From assembly GCA_000467715.1 (NCBI GenBank), contig AJFK01000305.1, positions 62,001-126,000 of the forward strand: a DNA stretch of 64,000 bases. The letters are read 5' to 3'. The position numbers and the translations under genes are program-made. Within the stretch, counting starts at the first letter, position 1. The number at the start of each line of letters is the position of its first letter. The notes under the pieces are model-generated. The model had not been told where the DNA came from. It did not search any database and worked only from the letters and a program-made list of their open reading frames with translations. Of this stretch, positions 1 through 10,701 are shown in pieces. The stretch comes from Hysterium pulicare CBS 123377 (taxonomy: Eukaryota > Ascomycota > Dothideomycetes > Hysteriales > Hysteriaceae).

Positions 1-1414
1 TCCACATAAGAATCATAGGCTTTGAACGCAAGATCGAATTCCGCTAACGAAGCATGTACAATAAACAGATGTCGAAGTATTTGAGGAGAATGGAATGATT
101 TCGTAGCCGCCCGGTAAAGTATCTAAAATTATTCGAGTTACGTTAATATCCAGGGGTATTGAATAGAAAATTAGGCCTGAAATCTGGGACTCACATCGAG
201 GACACCGCGTCCTACCGCTCCCTTGCCGCCTTCTCCTAGATCCTTGTCGCGCCATGCTGGACCGCATAGAACTTGCCAATTGGCCATTACTGCTTCGACC
301 CACACTTCAATATCTTCAGTCTTCTCTCCCGATTTTGGGAAGACGGTTTCTTTTAGCAACAAGCTTTCATACAAGGTCTCTACTCTTTTGAGCTCAGCAC
401 GCTGTTGCAACCTTAAATTCAACTGTGTTTCAACAGTTAATTTTTCCGAGGGAGATATTGTTCCGGTTTCTAGGTGTTCGGCTGCTGGAATGTAAGGCAA
501 AGCCTCCTGAAGAATCGTAGACAATGTATCATAATAGGCCTTCCATACCAAACACCGATATCTAGCCGTTTCGGGACTCCCAGATCCCATGCCTCCTTTG
601 CTACTTTCCCAGAATTTAGCCCAGAATCGAAAGAATTGCAATGCATCCGTGGAATTGACGTATTGCCCCGACTCGTAAGATTGATCTGATATCATGCAAA
701 GCCTGCCCAGTAAACGCTCGGTCCAGATTTTCAGTTGAGGAGAAGTTGATCCCAGAGCCGCGAATGAGGAAAGATAGGAGAGAACGGAACTGTAGGTATT
801 AACGGCATCTGACGTAGATGCGGTTCTCTCTTGGGAGAAACCTAATGCTGTTAGGCCCTTCGCTGCAGTATCGAAATTTTACGTCAGGGATTCGACTACA
901 ATACCTCTGATATAAGCACCTTTGATAATGCATGCTTCTGTCCAGCCGCTCAATGCTCCAGTATTCGACAGGTTCGAAGCAGTTGCGGCAAAGTCCCTAG
1001 GAAGTCTTGCGACAGCCAAGCCGGGTTCGTCCAGAACAAAATGTAGCCAACCGAGACATATGTTGGCTTGAAAGGCATCTTGTGGGTGGTCGGTCTCTTC
1101 CTCAATTGCAGTGAGCAGTGAAGGTATTATCTTGGACAAATTTGTGGACGAGTCGGCGGTTGAAGGTCTTTTCACACTGTGTGTGGCTACCTGGACTTCT
1201 GATCTGGCCGTAAGCGTAAGACCTAATATGATGACTGGATCAGCAATTGGGCTCTCAGCTCAGGAGAGGAGTTCTCACAGCGGCGTTGGGGTGCATGCTT
1301 CTCAACCTTTCTCGCGAGCTCCGGAACATCGGGCCAACGACCATTACATCGGGCTTCATCCAACTGGGCTATGTAACGTGCAGCCTTTTCGTTTTCGTGG
1401 CGATCATGGCGAGT
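1..1414 (-). CDS. YPP1: YPP1-like TPR protein, PI4-kinase plasma-membrane scaffold (partial)
   Basis: The encoded TPR-rich protein matches the fungal Ypp1/'filamentation protein' family (TTC7-like), which with Efr3 recruits the PI4-kinase Stt4 to the plasma membrane. Exons read on the minus strand are 1279-1414, 905-1222, 195-841 and 1-122, and the last continues beyond the left edge. Family hallmarks are the N-terminal segment ARYIAQLDEARCNGRWPDV, then RRCLTLTARSEVQV across the first junction, KGAYIRGFSQERT across the second, and ILYRAATKSFHS plus DLAFKAYDSYV in the last. An apparent in-frame TAA near 888 lies inside the 842-904 intron, which has a CCTAAC branch site. The start codon was not found: the 1414 edge follows a good acceptor (CTGCTACAG), so a short upstream exon within 1415-1720 is likely. 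Family assignment is from recalled similarity. Confidence 0.82.
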
Positions 1415-1801
1415 CTGTAGCAGCGTAAGTAAGGACTTTGGAGAAGCTGGGAATTATCATGATGCTGCGGGGAATTGTAGGAAACAGGCAAACCGACACC
1501 CATTCTTAAAAAGATATCTACCGTTGCCAAAGGAGTTTTGCAGAAGCAGGAATCATATTCGAAAGGCAAATTCCAGGCGCACGAGTGGTTATATGTCCAT
1601 CTAGGTATGCCAGCTGTGTTCCGAAATCTTGGAGCTGTCAGCGGGCGGCCTGGTGGAGATGCTTGTGTTCTTGGCGATCGATCCTGCGGGTCGGCCCGAC
1701 TATATTCCACCTTCGACTTTTCTTTGTAGACCAGTGAATGATTTCTCTCATAGTCATTAGATGCATTGAGGAGACGTCAAGAGCAGCGGATCATTGGGAA
1801 T
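1415..1801. promoter_or_regulatory. Divergent spacer between YPP1-like gene and RIX1
   Basis: This gap of about 390 bases should hold the 5' end of the YPP1-like gene, including its unresolved first coding exon, and the RIX1 leader. No TATA box or repeat stands out. Minus-strand open frames here (1369-1710) lack an ATG and look incidental. Confidence 0.4.
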
Positions 1802-4171
1802 ATGGCTCCTCGGGCCACTGATACTTCCGGCGCGACTTTGCGCACCATCACTTTTCGCATTTCCTCCACGCCGACTTCGCAATTACCGCAGCAGCTCCCG
1901 GCCATTACTGCTTCCCTGCAGAGCTGTAAAGGGTTGCTCTCTTCTGCTCAAGCTTCGAACTCAAGGGCCGCTTCAGATAGCTCCGTCATAATTCACAAAT
2001 ACAAGACGCAGTTGTCCACTCTACTTCAGGATCGGAGCCTACAAGGACGATTGGCTGCCACCGTTCTTATCAAATCCACTCTTGAGATTGGTGGATGGGA
2101 AGTATTACAGAAATGCCTACCCTGGGTCCGTGGTCTCCTGAGCATATTGAACAGGCCGGATCCACCCTCTTTGAAGAAATTGTGCATCATTACTCTAACT
2201 CGAATCTTCATGCGCACCCGTGACTTTCCAACGCTGGTTCGAGAAATTACTACACCTTCTCTTCCAACCTTTATCCAGTCGTGCCTAAGCTCCATTTCAT
2301 CTAGAAGAGCAACAAGCCTTTTCCAGGCCGTTCTCGAAGGCTTCAGTCAACTACTTCCTCGACACCCCACTATATTTCGATCGTATCAGACGCAACTTCA
2401 GCAAGCACTTGGACAAATCTTGGCACCAACGCCCTCGAGCAGAACACATAAAGGACAATCTGTTACTCTCCAGAATGACTTACCCGTTGGCGTACCTCAA
2501 CTTGCTCGCCGCCTATATGTTCAGCTGCACCATTGTGCACCGAAGGGGCTGTCTAGTGAAGAATGGGAGACCTCGTTCCGCAGTACCATTGGAAGCGCCC
2601 ACAGAGTAACTGATAAGATTTTCCGAGCTGTCAATGAAGACTGGCAGTCTACTGTTGGCAATAAGGCACTGTCAAACGGGCAGGCCCTCGAAGATGAAGT
2701 CCATGATGATCAACCTGACCCAATGGGTCTTCCAGCGTGGTCTGGGCTGTATGCAGGGAGCGAGAGACTGTTGAGTCTGCTAAGACTCGTGAAGGAATAC
2801 GTTATCACGCCAACAGCAGGTCCCATCAATCTCCGACTAGGCCTCGCTATGGATCTCATTACTAGAATATTCTCGCTTACTGTACCGTCCTCGATGGGCG
2901 AGAAAAGTTGGCAACCCATAAGGTTCAATAATCAAGTAAGCAAAGAAGAACGCGAGATTCTATGGACAGTTCTACCTCACCTCCATGTTGCGGCGACCGA
3001 GATCTTGTTAGCGCTTCTACGGCGATGCGAAGATGCCGTCGCTCCCTTAACTTCTCTCATCATCGATCAACTGTCCTGGGTCTTCGCCGCTGAATTCGAT
3101 ACTATCGTGATTCGGAGCGCCATTTACTTAGCCACTACACATCTGCTCAGACTATCGGGGACCACGTTACCGAAGTCTTCGGTTGATCCACTTGGAAGCA
3201 TCATTCGATCTTGCTGCAGTGATCTGCTCCTCCAGGACCAGTCGGCAAAAGCAACCCCATCAGTACCAAAAGCGACTGGAAGTAATGCTGACACTTTTCT
3301 GACCACTTCAACTGCCTCGACAACTCCCGCTGCAGATTATGTTGGTCTGCACAATGCCGCTTACAACCTTTTGCCTCTCTTTCTCTCCAATCTACCCACG
3401 CAACATCTTTCCGACTCGCTACGAACCCGTATAGATCGCACGGCAATTTTAACACGGCACAAAGAGGCTATGGTGGCCAGCGTCTTGAACCCGCCGCCGA
3501 GCAAGATATTTGGGAAAGCAGCATCTAGTATACTGCCGCTTCTGTCAAGGTTCTTCCCAGATAGCGACTGCACCGAGGCCCTTCTAAGACCTCGCATGCC
3601 TGTAATGAGGACAGGGAAACGAGGATCCGAGTCTGACGATGAAGAAGAGGAGGAGGCGGTAGAGATGGGGAGTGAGAACCAGGAAGACGATCAAAAATCT
3701 AATACCTCGCTTGATGCTGCAGGTGTGATACAACCTGGTAGCGTAAGTGAAGGCGTCGAAGTGGTAGAGTCAGTGCACAACGAAGCGCCTTCTCCCGTCG
3801 AGGCGACTACGGATCAACAAGAGGCTGTCCCTGCCCCAAACACTGTCATGATCGAGTCGAATGACCCTATGGAAGCCCTGGATCAATCTTTAGCGACGGC
3901 CAGCACTAGCAAGCGTGAACCCGAAGGAAACTTCCTGCCGCCCTCCAAACGTGTGAGACTTGATGTTCTCAGCACCGATGGCCAAGCCCCAGAACCTATA
4001 TTCCAAGCGCCTACGAGAACTTTCGAAGAGTTACAGACCGACGCTGGACCAATCGAGCCGCTTGTCTCGCCCGCAAATCTAGCCGAAGCTAGTGGATCCG
4101 ATGATGATGACGAGGATGACTTTGGGACACTTGTGCTTGGGCAAGATACTGATGAGGAATCTGAGACTTGA
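1802..4171 (+). CDS. RIX1: Pre-rRNA-processing protein RIX1 (Ipi2/PELP1 family)
   Basis: This intronless frame encodes about 789 aa, starting at the ATG at 1802; the frame is open upstream but has no earlier ATG. The N-terminal third is helical-repeat sequence with the family core around residues 85-190 (RLAATVLIKSTLEIGGWEVLQ, then KCLPWVRGLLSILNRPDPPS). The C-terminal quarter is low complexity and very acidic (runs of D/E near the end), with a basic KR stretch near residue 715 that may serve as a nuclear signal. Rix1 forms the Rix1-Ipi1-Ipi3 complex with Rea1, acting on pre-60S particles in nucleolus and nucleoplasm for ITS2 processing and export. Its length is close to the yeast protein. 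It is divergent from the YPP1-like gene. The function is inferred from the family. Confidence 0.88.
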   Translation: MAPRATDTSGATLRTITFRISSTPTSQLPQQLPAITASLQSCKGLLSSAQASNSRAASDSSVIIHKYKTQLSTLLQDRSLQGRLAATVLIKSTLEIGGWEVLQKCLPWVRGLLSILNRPDPPSLKKLCIITLTRIFMRTRDFPTLVREITTPSLPTFIQSCLSSISSRRATSLFQAVLEGFSQLLPRHPTIFRSYQTQLQQALGQILAPTPSSRTHKGQSVTLQNDLPVGVPQLARRLYVQLHHCAPKGLSSEEWETSFRSTIGSAHRVTDKIFRAVNEDWQSTVGNKALSNGQALEDEVHDDQPDPMGLPAWSGLYAGSERLLSLLRLVKEYVITPTAGPINLRLGLAMDLITRIFSLTVPSSMGEKSWQPIRFNNQVSKEEREILWTVLPHLHVAATEILLALLRRCEDAVAPLTSLIIDQLSWVFAAEFDTIVIRSAIYLATTHLLRLSGTTLPKSSVDPLGSIIRSCCSDLLLQDQSAKATPSVPKATGSNADTFLTTSTASTTPAADYVGLHNAAYNLLPLFLSNLPTQHLSDSLRTRIDRTAILTRHKEAMVASVLNPPPSKIFGKAASSILPLLSRFFPDSDCTEALLRPRMPVMRTGKRGSESDDEEEEEAVEMGSENQEDDQKSNTSLDAAGVIQPGSVSEGVEVVESVHNEAPSPVEATTDQQEAVPAPNTVMIESNDPMEALDQSLATASTSKREPEGNFLPPSKRVRLDVLSTDGQAPEPIFQAPTRTFEELQTDAGPIEPLVSPANLAEASGSDDDDEDDFGTLVLGQDTDEESET

Positions 4172-5290
4172 TAAAATACTGTAGAACTAGCATTCATTAA
4201 TCACTTTCAAATTATCCGTGGCAGTTCTCCACTTCTCTTTAAAGTGAGGCCTTGTATGCTTATTACTCTAGCTTTTCTTCTAATGAGCATAATGATCTAA
4301 ATTACCTCCCATATTAACTCAAAACCAAAACTTTGCAAAGGACCTGGTATGTTGTCAAAGACGAGTCAATCTAGAATCAGTACAAGGTCAACCGGTCAAC
4401 CGTATTACGTTCTTGTATTGAAAATGGCTAGCACAAAGCATTGTTGCTGAACATGATCCTTAGTCTGCTTGAGTGTACGGGTTCAGAGCTCAACATGATA
4501 CAAAATAGTTAATTCATGCACTGGGTAAGGATTCTAACGGTTGGTACCTAAGAAAGTAGGGAAAGGACCTCCATTGGCGTGCGACACCGTTCACTCAACA
4601 TACTTACTAGCCATGCTAATATACTGTATACTGAGATTTTGTAGTCCAAACAACGTAGCCTGTGAAATTTAGAAAGATTTGGACCGTTATTGTTGAAGTA
4701 ACTAAGCCAGGGATACCATGGGTGGCATAAGTTCAGGAAGACATTTCTCGTATGTCTTTGAGACCATGCTATTTTAAGTCATCTAAGTAACTAACACGAG
4801 TTAGCTTGATCTTCTCGCCAATTTTTAATCCTAAATTTGAACCGTTGGTGTAGCAAAATGGGTGGTTTAGTGATTTAGAGCCTGACCAACCTGCGACAAC
4901 ATTGTACAACGCCCTTGAGGAGGATGTCAAATCAAATCATAAAAATGGTTCTCAAGATGTACAAGAAGCAATCCGTGTAATCTGGAAGGGTTTTGACTGT
5001 GCGTCGTGGTACAATAAAGGATTGGGGTTGGAGGTATATCGCGGTATACAAGACGACATTGCACAACACCTGCTCAGTTCATGCTAATGTAAGTTGAACA
5101 GATAAATGGTACGGTTTAGAAGAAATAATTCCTTTAATATAGAAGAATTCTGACCATTGGTGTGGCAAGAATCCAGCGCTGAATTTGGACGAGCACACGA
5201 AGATTTAGATCATGACTTGTGTGCATCAAAAACTTAGAGAGGAGGCATGTTTAGACGCCATCGATCGCATTCATACCTAGACAGATAAAC
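4172..5290. repeat. Gene-poor AT-rich spacer with degenerate dispersed motif
   Basis: No intact gene is visible here. Three related stretches occur at about 4663-4702, 4832-4860 and 5146-5175, each centred on a core close to GACCRTTGGTGT. A fourth relative lies at 47935-47974. The 4663 and 47935 copies align over about 40 bases at roughly three-quarters identity by eye. Downstream of the 4839 core, 4852-5087 reads as an open, coding-like stretch with no ATG. I read the block as old, diverged remnants of one repeat or gene family of unknown type. Confidence 0.45.
4852..5087 (+). pseudogene. Coding-like fragment of unknown family
   Basis: An open stretch of about 77 codons ends at the TAA at 5085-5087 and is preceded by GTGTAG, which could be a splice acceptor. 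It has no ATG and no recognisable domain. A shorter stretch downstream of the 47.95-kb motif copy shares a spaced pattern (N-A-x-E, then K-x-N-H-x-N, then W-K). This suggests that both are decayed pieces of the same sequence. It may equally be non-coding repeat. Confidence 0.25.
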
Positions 5291-6203
5291 TAATCTAAGA
5301 CGTCTTTTTGTCACACAATTGCAAACACGATTTATAGGAGCGGCGAAAAGAGATCAACGAGAAGGCAAGCCACGACAAGTTCAGTTGATTCACAAGACAG
5401 CAGAACGATTTCCAGCACAACACCATTTTATTCAACCTGAGACCACTGATGACACCCAAGACCAAATGCCAGAGACAAATTCCATCGAACCACCACTGAC
5501 TGCCAAACCAACCAATGACCACATACAATGAAAAGCACAAACCCGCACAAAGTGCTAACATCCCCAAGGATGGGAATCTGACGGACCAGTTACGAATCAC
5601 ACAACTATGTTCAGTAGTTAGCAGAAACCCAGAGCCTTTCACCTTCCACAAAATTCCAGGATCCAGGAATCGGAAGTCGAGAATCCAGAGCACCCCGGAG
5701 ACGGAGCCTCGACGGGCCTTGTGCTTTCGCAGACTCAAGTCGCAACATTCAAAGGCGGCCGATACGCACAGTGAGAAATGCTTGCCTGCAGTGATCAACG
5801 GACTTCCGATCATATGAGTGAGGTGATCTGGACTGCCCAGGCGAACCTGCGACAAACACCTCCGCCGGCAGACGTCTTGCGACGACCCTTTGGTTGATGG
5901 CCAGGCCTCAAACGCAGACCAGAATCCGGATCGATCGACCCATCCTTGTGGAGCCGACACCGGAAAGACCTGCAGTCATGTCAGCAAGAGGGAGGAAGGG
6001 GGAAGATTTTGATAGTTACTGCTCAGCTGATCGAGCCGTAATGATGATGCGGAGTGGCAGCACACAGGCGATGAAGTGCCATAAAGTGACGTAGAGTCAA
6101 AGCCGAAGTTGACTGAAGTTGCCCGTTGTGGTGAGGTGAGGTGAAGTGAGGTCAAGGTTGAGTTGAAGTTGATTCGAACTCGAAGTGATGAGTAGTGGTC
6201 GAC
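5291..6203 (-). other. Possible transcribed region without a clear protein
   Basis: Downstream of the TATA unit the minus strand carries only short ATG-initiated frames (17-25 codons). A 220-codon frame at 5295-5960 begins at GTG, has no ATG start and shows no domain. The stretch may be a non-coding or leader-rich RNA, or a gene whose exons I could not resolve. Base composition is balanced and no repeat is obvious. Confidence 0.25.
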
Positions 6204-6460
6204 ATAATGTGCGAAGTTTGTTGTGATATGGACGTTGAAGATGAGGTGACGGGAGGCGAGGAGGTCCTGAAATCAAGGATGACTTGGACTGAGAAAGGCT
6301 TTGATGAAGTGATGGCTTGAAAAGATCAAGGCTTGAGAAGAAAGAGGTCGTGAGGTGTGCTGCCAGGCTGAGTGGTAGTGGTAGTGGACCAGTAGTGGTG
6401 GAGGTTTGAAGTTGAGAGGAAGAAGAAAAGAAAAGAAGGAAAGAAATGAGGTTTATATAG
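6204..6460 (-). promoter_or_regulatory. TATA box and pyrimidine-rich ATG-free leader
   Basis: On the minus strand a CCTATATAAACC TATA element (about 6451-6462) is followed by a strongly CT-rich tract (about 6405-6450). After it comes a run of about 250 bases without any ATG, rich in ACTTCAA/CACTAC words. The first ATG (about 6204, context CACATTATGTCG) opens only 17 codons. This is the layout of a strong inducible fungal promoter, but no credible coding region follows. A second minus-strand unit at 49.08-49.39 kb has the same architecture. Confidence 0.45.
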
Positions 6461-7003
6461 GCCGTCAGGACCAGCAGCTGCCCGCCGGATCAACTCAATG
6501 ACTAATAACAAGTTAAACCAATTTAGGAAGGATTAAGGCAGCAGAATTCGAGCACATTCTGTTATATCACGTGCCTGGAATGTACGGCCGTACGCTGGAT
6601 GCCGACTTACATGATGAGCAGAATTTCGGGGATATGCAACGGGGTGTTCTTGTGTCCGGGATATATACGTAGGGTTTACAGAAAGGGTAGTACGTGGGCT
6701 AGGGAGCTAGGCGTCTTGTGGTCAGTAAAAGGAGAGCAATGGAGCAGTGAGATGAATTCAGCTACATCTGAAGGGAATGAAGCTCATGGGGGCTTCGAAT
6801 TCATTGCCAGTAATTGCTGAATTAGGCCATTCCGTATCTCAATCTCCCGACTTCAGAGACGCTTCCAATCCTAACTTCAACTGCCTTATGCCAACGTACT
6901 CGGTATGAATGGCCTCGCCTATGTCATATCATGCTTGTGTTGAAGTGCCACCTCAGAGGATACTATAAGTGGTGGTGAATCAATCTTGAACATAGACGAA
7001 GCT
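6461..7003. other. Spacer, nothing recognised
   Basis: This is upstream sequence of the minus-strand TATA unit. Short frames only; no repeats or RNA genes seen. Confidence 0.3.
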
Positions 7004-7561
7004 CTAGCAAAACGTAAGTAATCTTGGCCTTTGAGTGACGTTAGTCGAAAAGGGGTGGGAAGTTAGGTATGAGAACCAAAAGCAAAAGCCCGGCAGTAGC
7101 TCGAAGTGAGTATCAATTATTTTACCCATTAGTACCCCACTCAGGAGCTGAATAGAGTCTACTCTGTTTGATTGGCGCCATTGTGGTGAAGTCCGTGATA
7201 CAGGGATGGGATGGCCTCCAACCTTAGATATGAAAACGGGGTGGGATTGAGTAATACCTCGCATGAACATTACAGCGATACAACGTCCAATTCGCCAACA
7301 AGCTTGAGCAAAGGTCCGTCTGGACTGGGTGACAGTGATACAAGTATGGCAAGCGACCCGGGTAGAATCAGTCGGATGCTTACTCCGTAGAGGCTCTAAG
7401 CATGTGTCCAACAAAGGGATAAATGCTAGCAAAAGAAAATTATTGTCGATACACGGAGGACGAGGAGTCTGGTCTTGACATACTAAGTGTAAATTCGAAG
7501 TTTCCGGAAACGACATGAACCACAACAACCCTGTATTAAACACGAGGGTTTTGAAAGGCAT
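7004..7561 (-). CDS. Doubtful ORF of unknown function
   Basis: An ATG-started frame of 185 codons lies downstream of the 3' end of the sugar symporter gene, on the same strand. It has no recognisable domain, no clear signal peptide and a mixed cysteine-bearing composition without regular motifs. A frame of this length can occur by chance or form part of a neighbouring transcript. Treat it as an orphan candidate only. Confidence 0.2.
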   Translation of the reverse strand: MPFKTLVFNTGLLWFMSFPETSNLHLVCQDQTPRPPCIDNNFLLLAFIPLLDTCLEPLRSKHPTDSTRVACHTCITVTQSRRTFAQACWRIGRCIAVMFMRGITQSHPVFISKVGGHPIPVSRTSPQWRQSNRVDSIQLLSGVLMGKIIDTHFELLPGFCFWFSYLTSHPFSTNVTQRPRLLTFC

Positions 7562-7700
7562 GGAGAAGTCTCATAAGGCCAAGCGGACCAACTCTAGACT
7601 ATCCAAGATAATAACGAGCCTTACAAAGGTTATACTAGTTTGTTCCCCACGATATAGCTCATAAGAAGCGTACTGATATATTTCAGATACAATCGGCTGC

Positions 7701-9741
7701 TCAGTCCTCCCGCCTGTCCAAAAGCTCTCCTTCTTCTTCGCCAATTCTTCTTGTTAGCACCGCTGCTATGATTGCACAACACCCTCCAAGCCTTAGGACC
7801 CATGCAACACTATCATCCCCTGTACTCCCCCTCGGCTTCTGCAGGAATTTGAAAATGATCGAGCTCCCGATTGTAGCGATGACCTGAGGTGCCGCAATCG
7901 CAACGTTATGAATGCCTAATACCACACCTGCCTGGTCCGCTTCTTCTTCCTCATACAAGGAAGAATGTCTCGAGGCCGAGGACCGGAGAGTGGCTGGGCG
8001 CAATAACCCGCGCCGCATAGCATCGCGTTTAGAAATTTCAGAGGCAATTAGCGCGAATGGTGCCCAGCTTGTCACAGCCCAAGGAATGCCGACTAGAGCG
8101 ACGATGACAGTGGCGGCTGTGGTAGTTCTCACGAAAATGGTGAGCCACATGAGGACCGCGAACGTGATGTGCGAGAGGAGCCAGGCGCGGCGAAGGGTCA
8201 AGCGGCGAATCTGGAGAGTTTGAAGGAGAGAGGCCATTCGAGTTGATAGGGTACGGTTGCTTCTTTTCGAAGGTCTAGGAGAGAAGTAGTTAGATTGGGA
8301 GAAGGAACCCGGCGTTGCTGGCGTCATAGGTGCGGAGGTAGGCGGAGGTGGTGGTTTAAACGTTGGAGGTATGATAAAGGGAAGGAAAATACTGGAGGCG
8401 AAGGTTGTGAGAGCGAATATGAGGAGGGCAAGGGTGCCAATTCGAGTTGCCTTCTCCCAGATTTGATCGATCTCTGGTTCAGTCATCGATGGGTTCGCTT
8501 CGAAGTAAGCCTCTACATAGATTTCGCCAATGTACGTAGTTATGTAGAAGAGGAATGGAAACCAGCCTATCCATGCGAAGAATTGAACCTCACAAACTCT
8601 GCGAACTTGTGGCGGAAGCTTGCGCACAGAGCGTAGCAGGGATTTGAAAAAGTCCAGGAGGCCACCTTGCTGGTTTGGTATGCCTTCACGTCTTGGATCA
8701 CGTTCGTGAACCGTACTGCAGCTGATGGTTACAGTAATAGCCAAAGCAAAGGACGCAATTGCACACAGGACTTTGAATTGACTGTCGCCAAGAAATGGGA
8801 CGATTTTGGGAAGATCCATATATCCTGATAAATATCCAAGAATGTTCCCAAAGCCTGTTGTGCGCATGATCCAAGCATTGGCTGCCTCTTGCTGGTGAGT
8901 CGGGGCGCAATCGACGATATAGGCGCGTATCGCGGCTTGAACTATTGAATTGTAAGCTACGAACTCGAATATACAGATTTTAGGGTTCGAAAGTACGTAC
9001 TAACGTTGATCGCGAAGTCAAGCACATATACAAATAGGACAGCCCATAGGATGATACAGTTCTTGACTCCGCGAGATTCGCTGTCCGCTCCGAAAAGACC
9101 AAGGAACCCTCCAACGAGCTCCTTTGTCCATGCGAGAAGCATAAGAGAACAAATCGTTGCTACTGCGCCGCCCAGTATAAAGGGTCTCCTCTTCCCCCAA
9201 CTGATGCGACAATTGTCACTCTTCAAGCCGACATAAGGCTGAACAAGCGTTCCAGACAGCGGACCAGCTATCCAAACCAGGGCAAGAAGAGACTTGCTGA
9301 GACCGAGTGATAGGAGAAACGGCTGTTATTGTCTGTCAGCAATGAATTCAGGGGACCAAGCAAAGTTGTACTCACTGATCCATTTGAGGTCTCCACTGAC
9401 CAGCCCATCTGAAGACCTAACCCGCTCAGGGTCAATAAGAGCAGGTACCAACTACTCTTGGTCTCTTCATCTTCATCACCCTGCCAATCGTCATCGCTGA
9501 GCGGGGAAACGACTTTTAAGGCCGCTTCCTCTTCGGAAGTCCTGGGTTGTAACAAGGGAGACTGTTCACTCATAGTCTCCATCGATCCACGATCTTGAGA
9601 TGAAGAATTGCGTATAAAAATAACGGATTTGTGTTGACGAGAAGCTGTTGTGCCATCGACATTGGGTAGATGGCCGGATTCTGGGAGAGAGGAAGGGAGC
9701 GCCGGAGGTCTGGGGGATGAGGTGGAAGGGTCGGAGGGCAT
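7701..9741 (-). CDS. SLC45/SUT-type sugar:H+ symporter (MFS/GPH superfamily)
   Basis: Three exons (9376-9741, 9001-9322, 7701-8941) join in frame to about 642 aa, with introns 9323-9375 and 8942-9000. After a hydrophilic, acidic N-terminal tail of about 100 residues comes the family signature of fungal sucrose/alpha-glucoside transporters: GLQMGWSVETSNGSPFLLSL, AGPLSGTLVQPYVG and SWGKRRPF, then RAYIVDCAPTHQQEAANAW. About 12 hydrophobic segments follow, with a long central cytoplasmic loop and another before the last pair of helices. Such proteins import sucrose, maltose or related glycosides with protons. The substrate here is unknown. The start at 9741 is the first ATG of the acidic tail. 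The gene shares a promoter region of about 960 bases with NHX1. Confidence 0.88.
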
Positions 9742-10701
9742 GATGGCTAACACGCGTGCACACGTGGACCGCGTCAAGTAGCTAAAGGGCGCCTGAGTGA
9801 CGTGAATGCCGGTGTGGCTTGGAATGTTGGAAGTGCCTCTGGTTGGTTCATTATTTGGAGAATGCCAGCAGACTGTTGGCAGCAACGTGGGCTTTTGGGC
9901 TATCCGCTTGAACCTGCTTCAGCATTGGACGGACTTGGAGGCTGTGGTATGAGGATGGCCGTGGCACGTTCAGGGTCATGAGTTGCTTTGGAACGCTATC
10001 CGCGGATGTCGAGGTTCTCGTCTGGGCAGGTCACAGGCCGGAAGCAGCTGAACAGGTTGCAAGACAGTGACAGCAGCACGAGTGGCTTTGTCAATAAGAA
10101 TGCGCACAGGTGAAGGCCAGCCAAAAGGATGGGTGAAATGTAGTCCAGTATGGAGAGTGAGATGCTGTATTGTGTATGCAATCCAAAAAAGACAGGTCAT
10201 GCAAGGCGGGACGCTGTGGTTCCTGGCATGCCCGGCGAGTTCACGCGTCATTCTCCGCCGGTCTGGGGCAGCTACCAGGGACTTTTGGGCTCACAAGCCA
10301 CCGACGCCTCCCTTGCCCAATAATTGGTGGCTGACTCGGTCACTCTGCGCTATCAACGGCCGCCGCCGCTTGGCTTGTATCCGAGTCGGGTGTCTCTAGG
10401 CCAACTTGAACCTATCGCGACTCAACCTTCAGAAATTCGGGAAGCATACCACATACTTCAGCAGAATTGTTGCGCCTCACACACTCACCACCGACAGACA
10501 AGCCTTCGTCCCTTGCCCGGATCGCTTTGGTGCCACCTGATCCTCGTGCAACCGCATCGTCGTCGAAGCTCTCCAGGCCACCTTGAACACCACCGTTGTT
10601 CGTCGCACCAACAGCAAACTTTCCACTGTCCATCTGCACATCATTTGCGCGAGGCTTTGCAGCCTTTCTGCAGATGTCAACTCTGCTCTAAACGCCACCA
10701 A
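9742..10701. promoter_or_regulatory. Divergent spacer between sugar symporter and NHX1
   Basis: About 960 bases separate the two start codons. Open frames present (for example 10324-10788) have no family features. No TATA element or repeat was recognised. Confidence 0.4.

Noticed and set aside
842-904. Apparent stop in the YPP1-like gene
   Set aside because: It lies inside a 63-nt intron with a CCTAAC branch site; splicing yields the family sequence AYIRGFSQE.
5295-5960. 220-codon minus-strand frame
   Set aside because: It begins with GTG, has no ATG start and shows no domain. I kept it only as a possible transcribed region.
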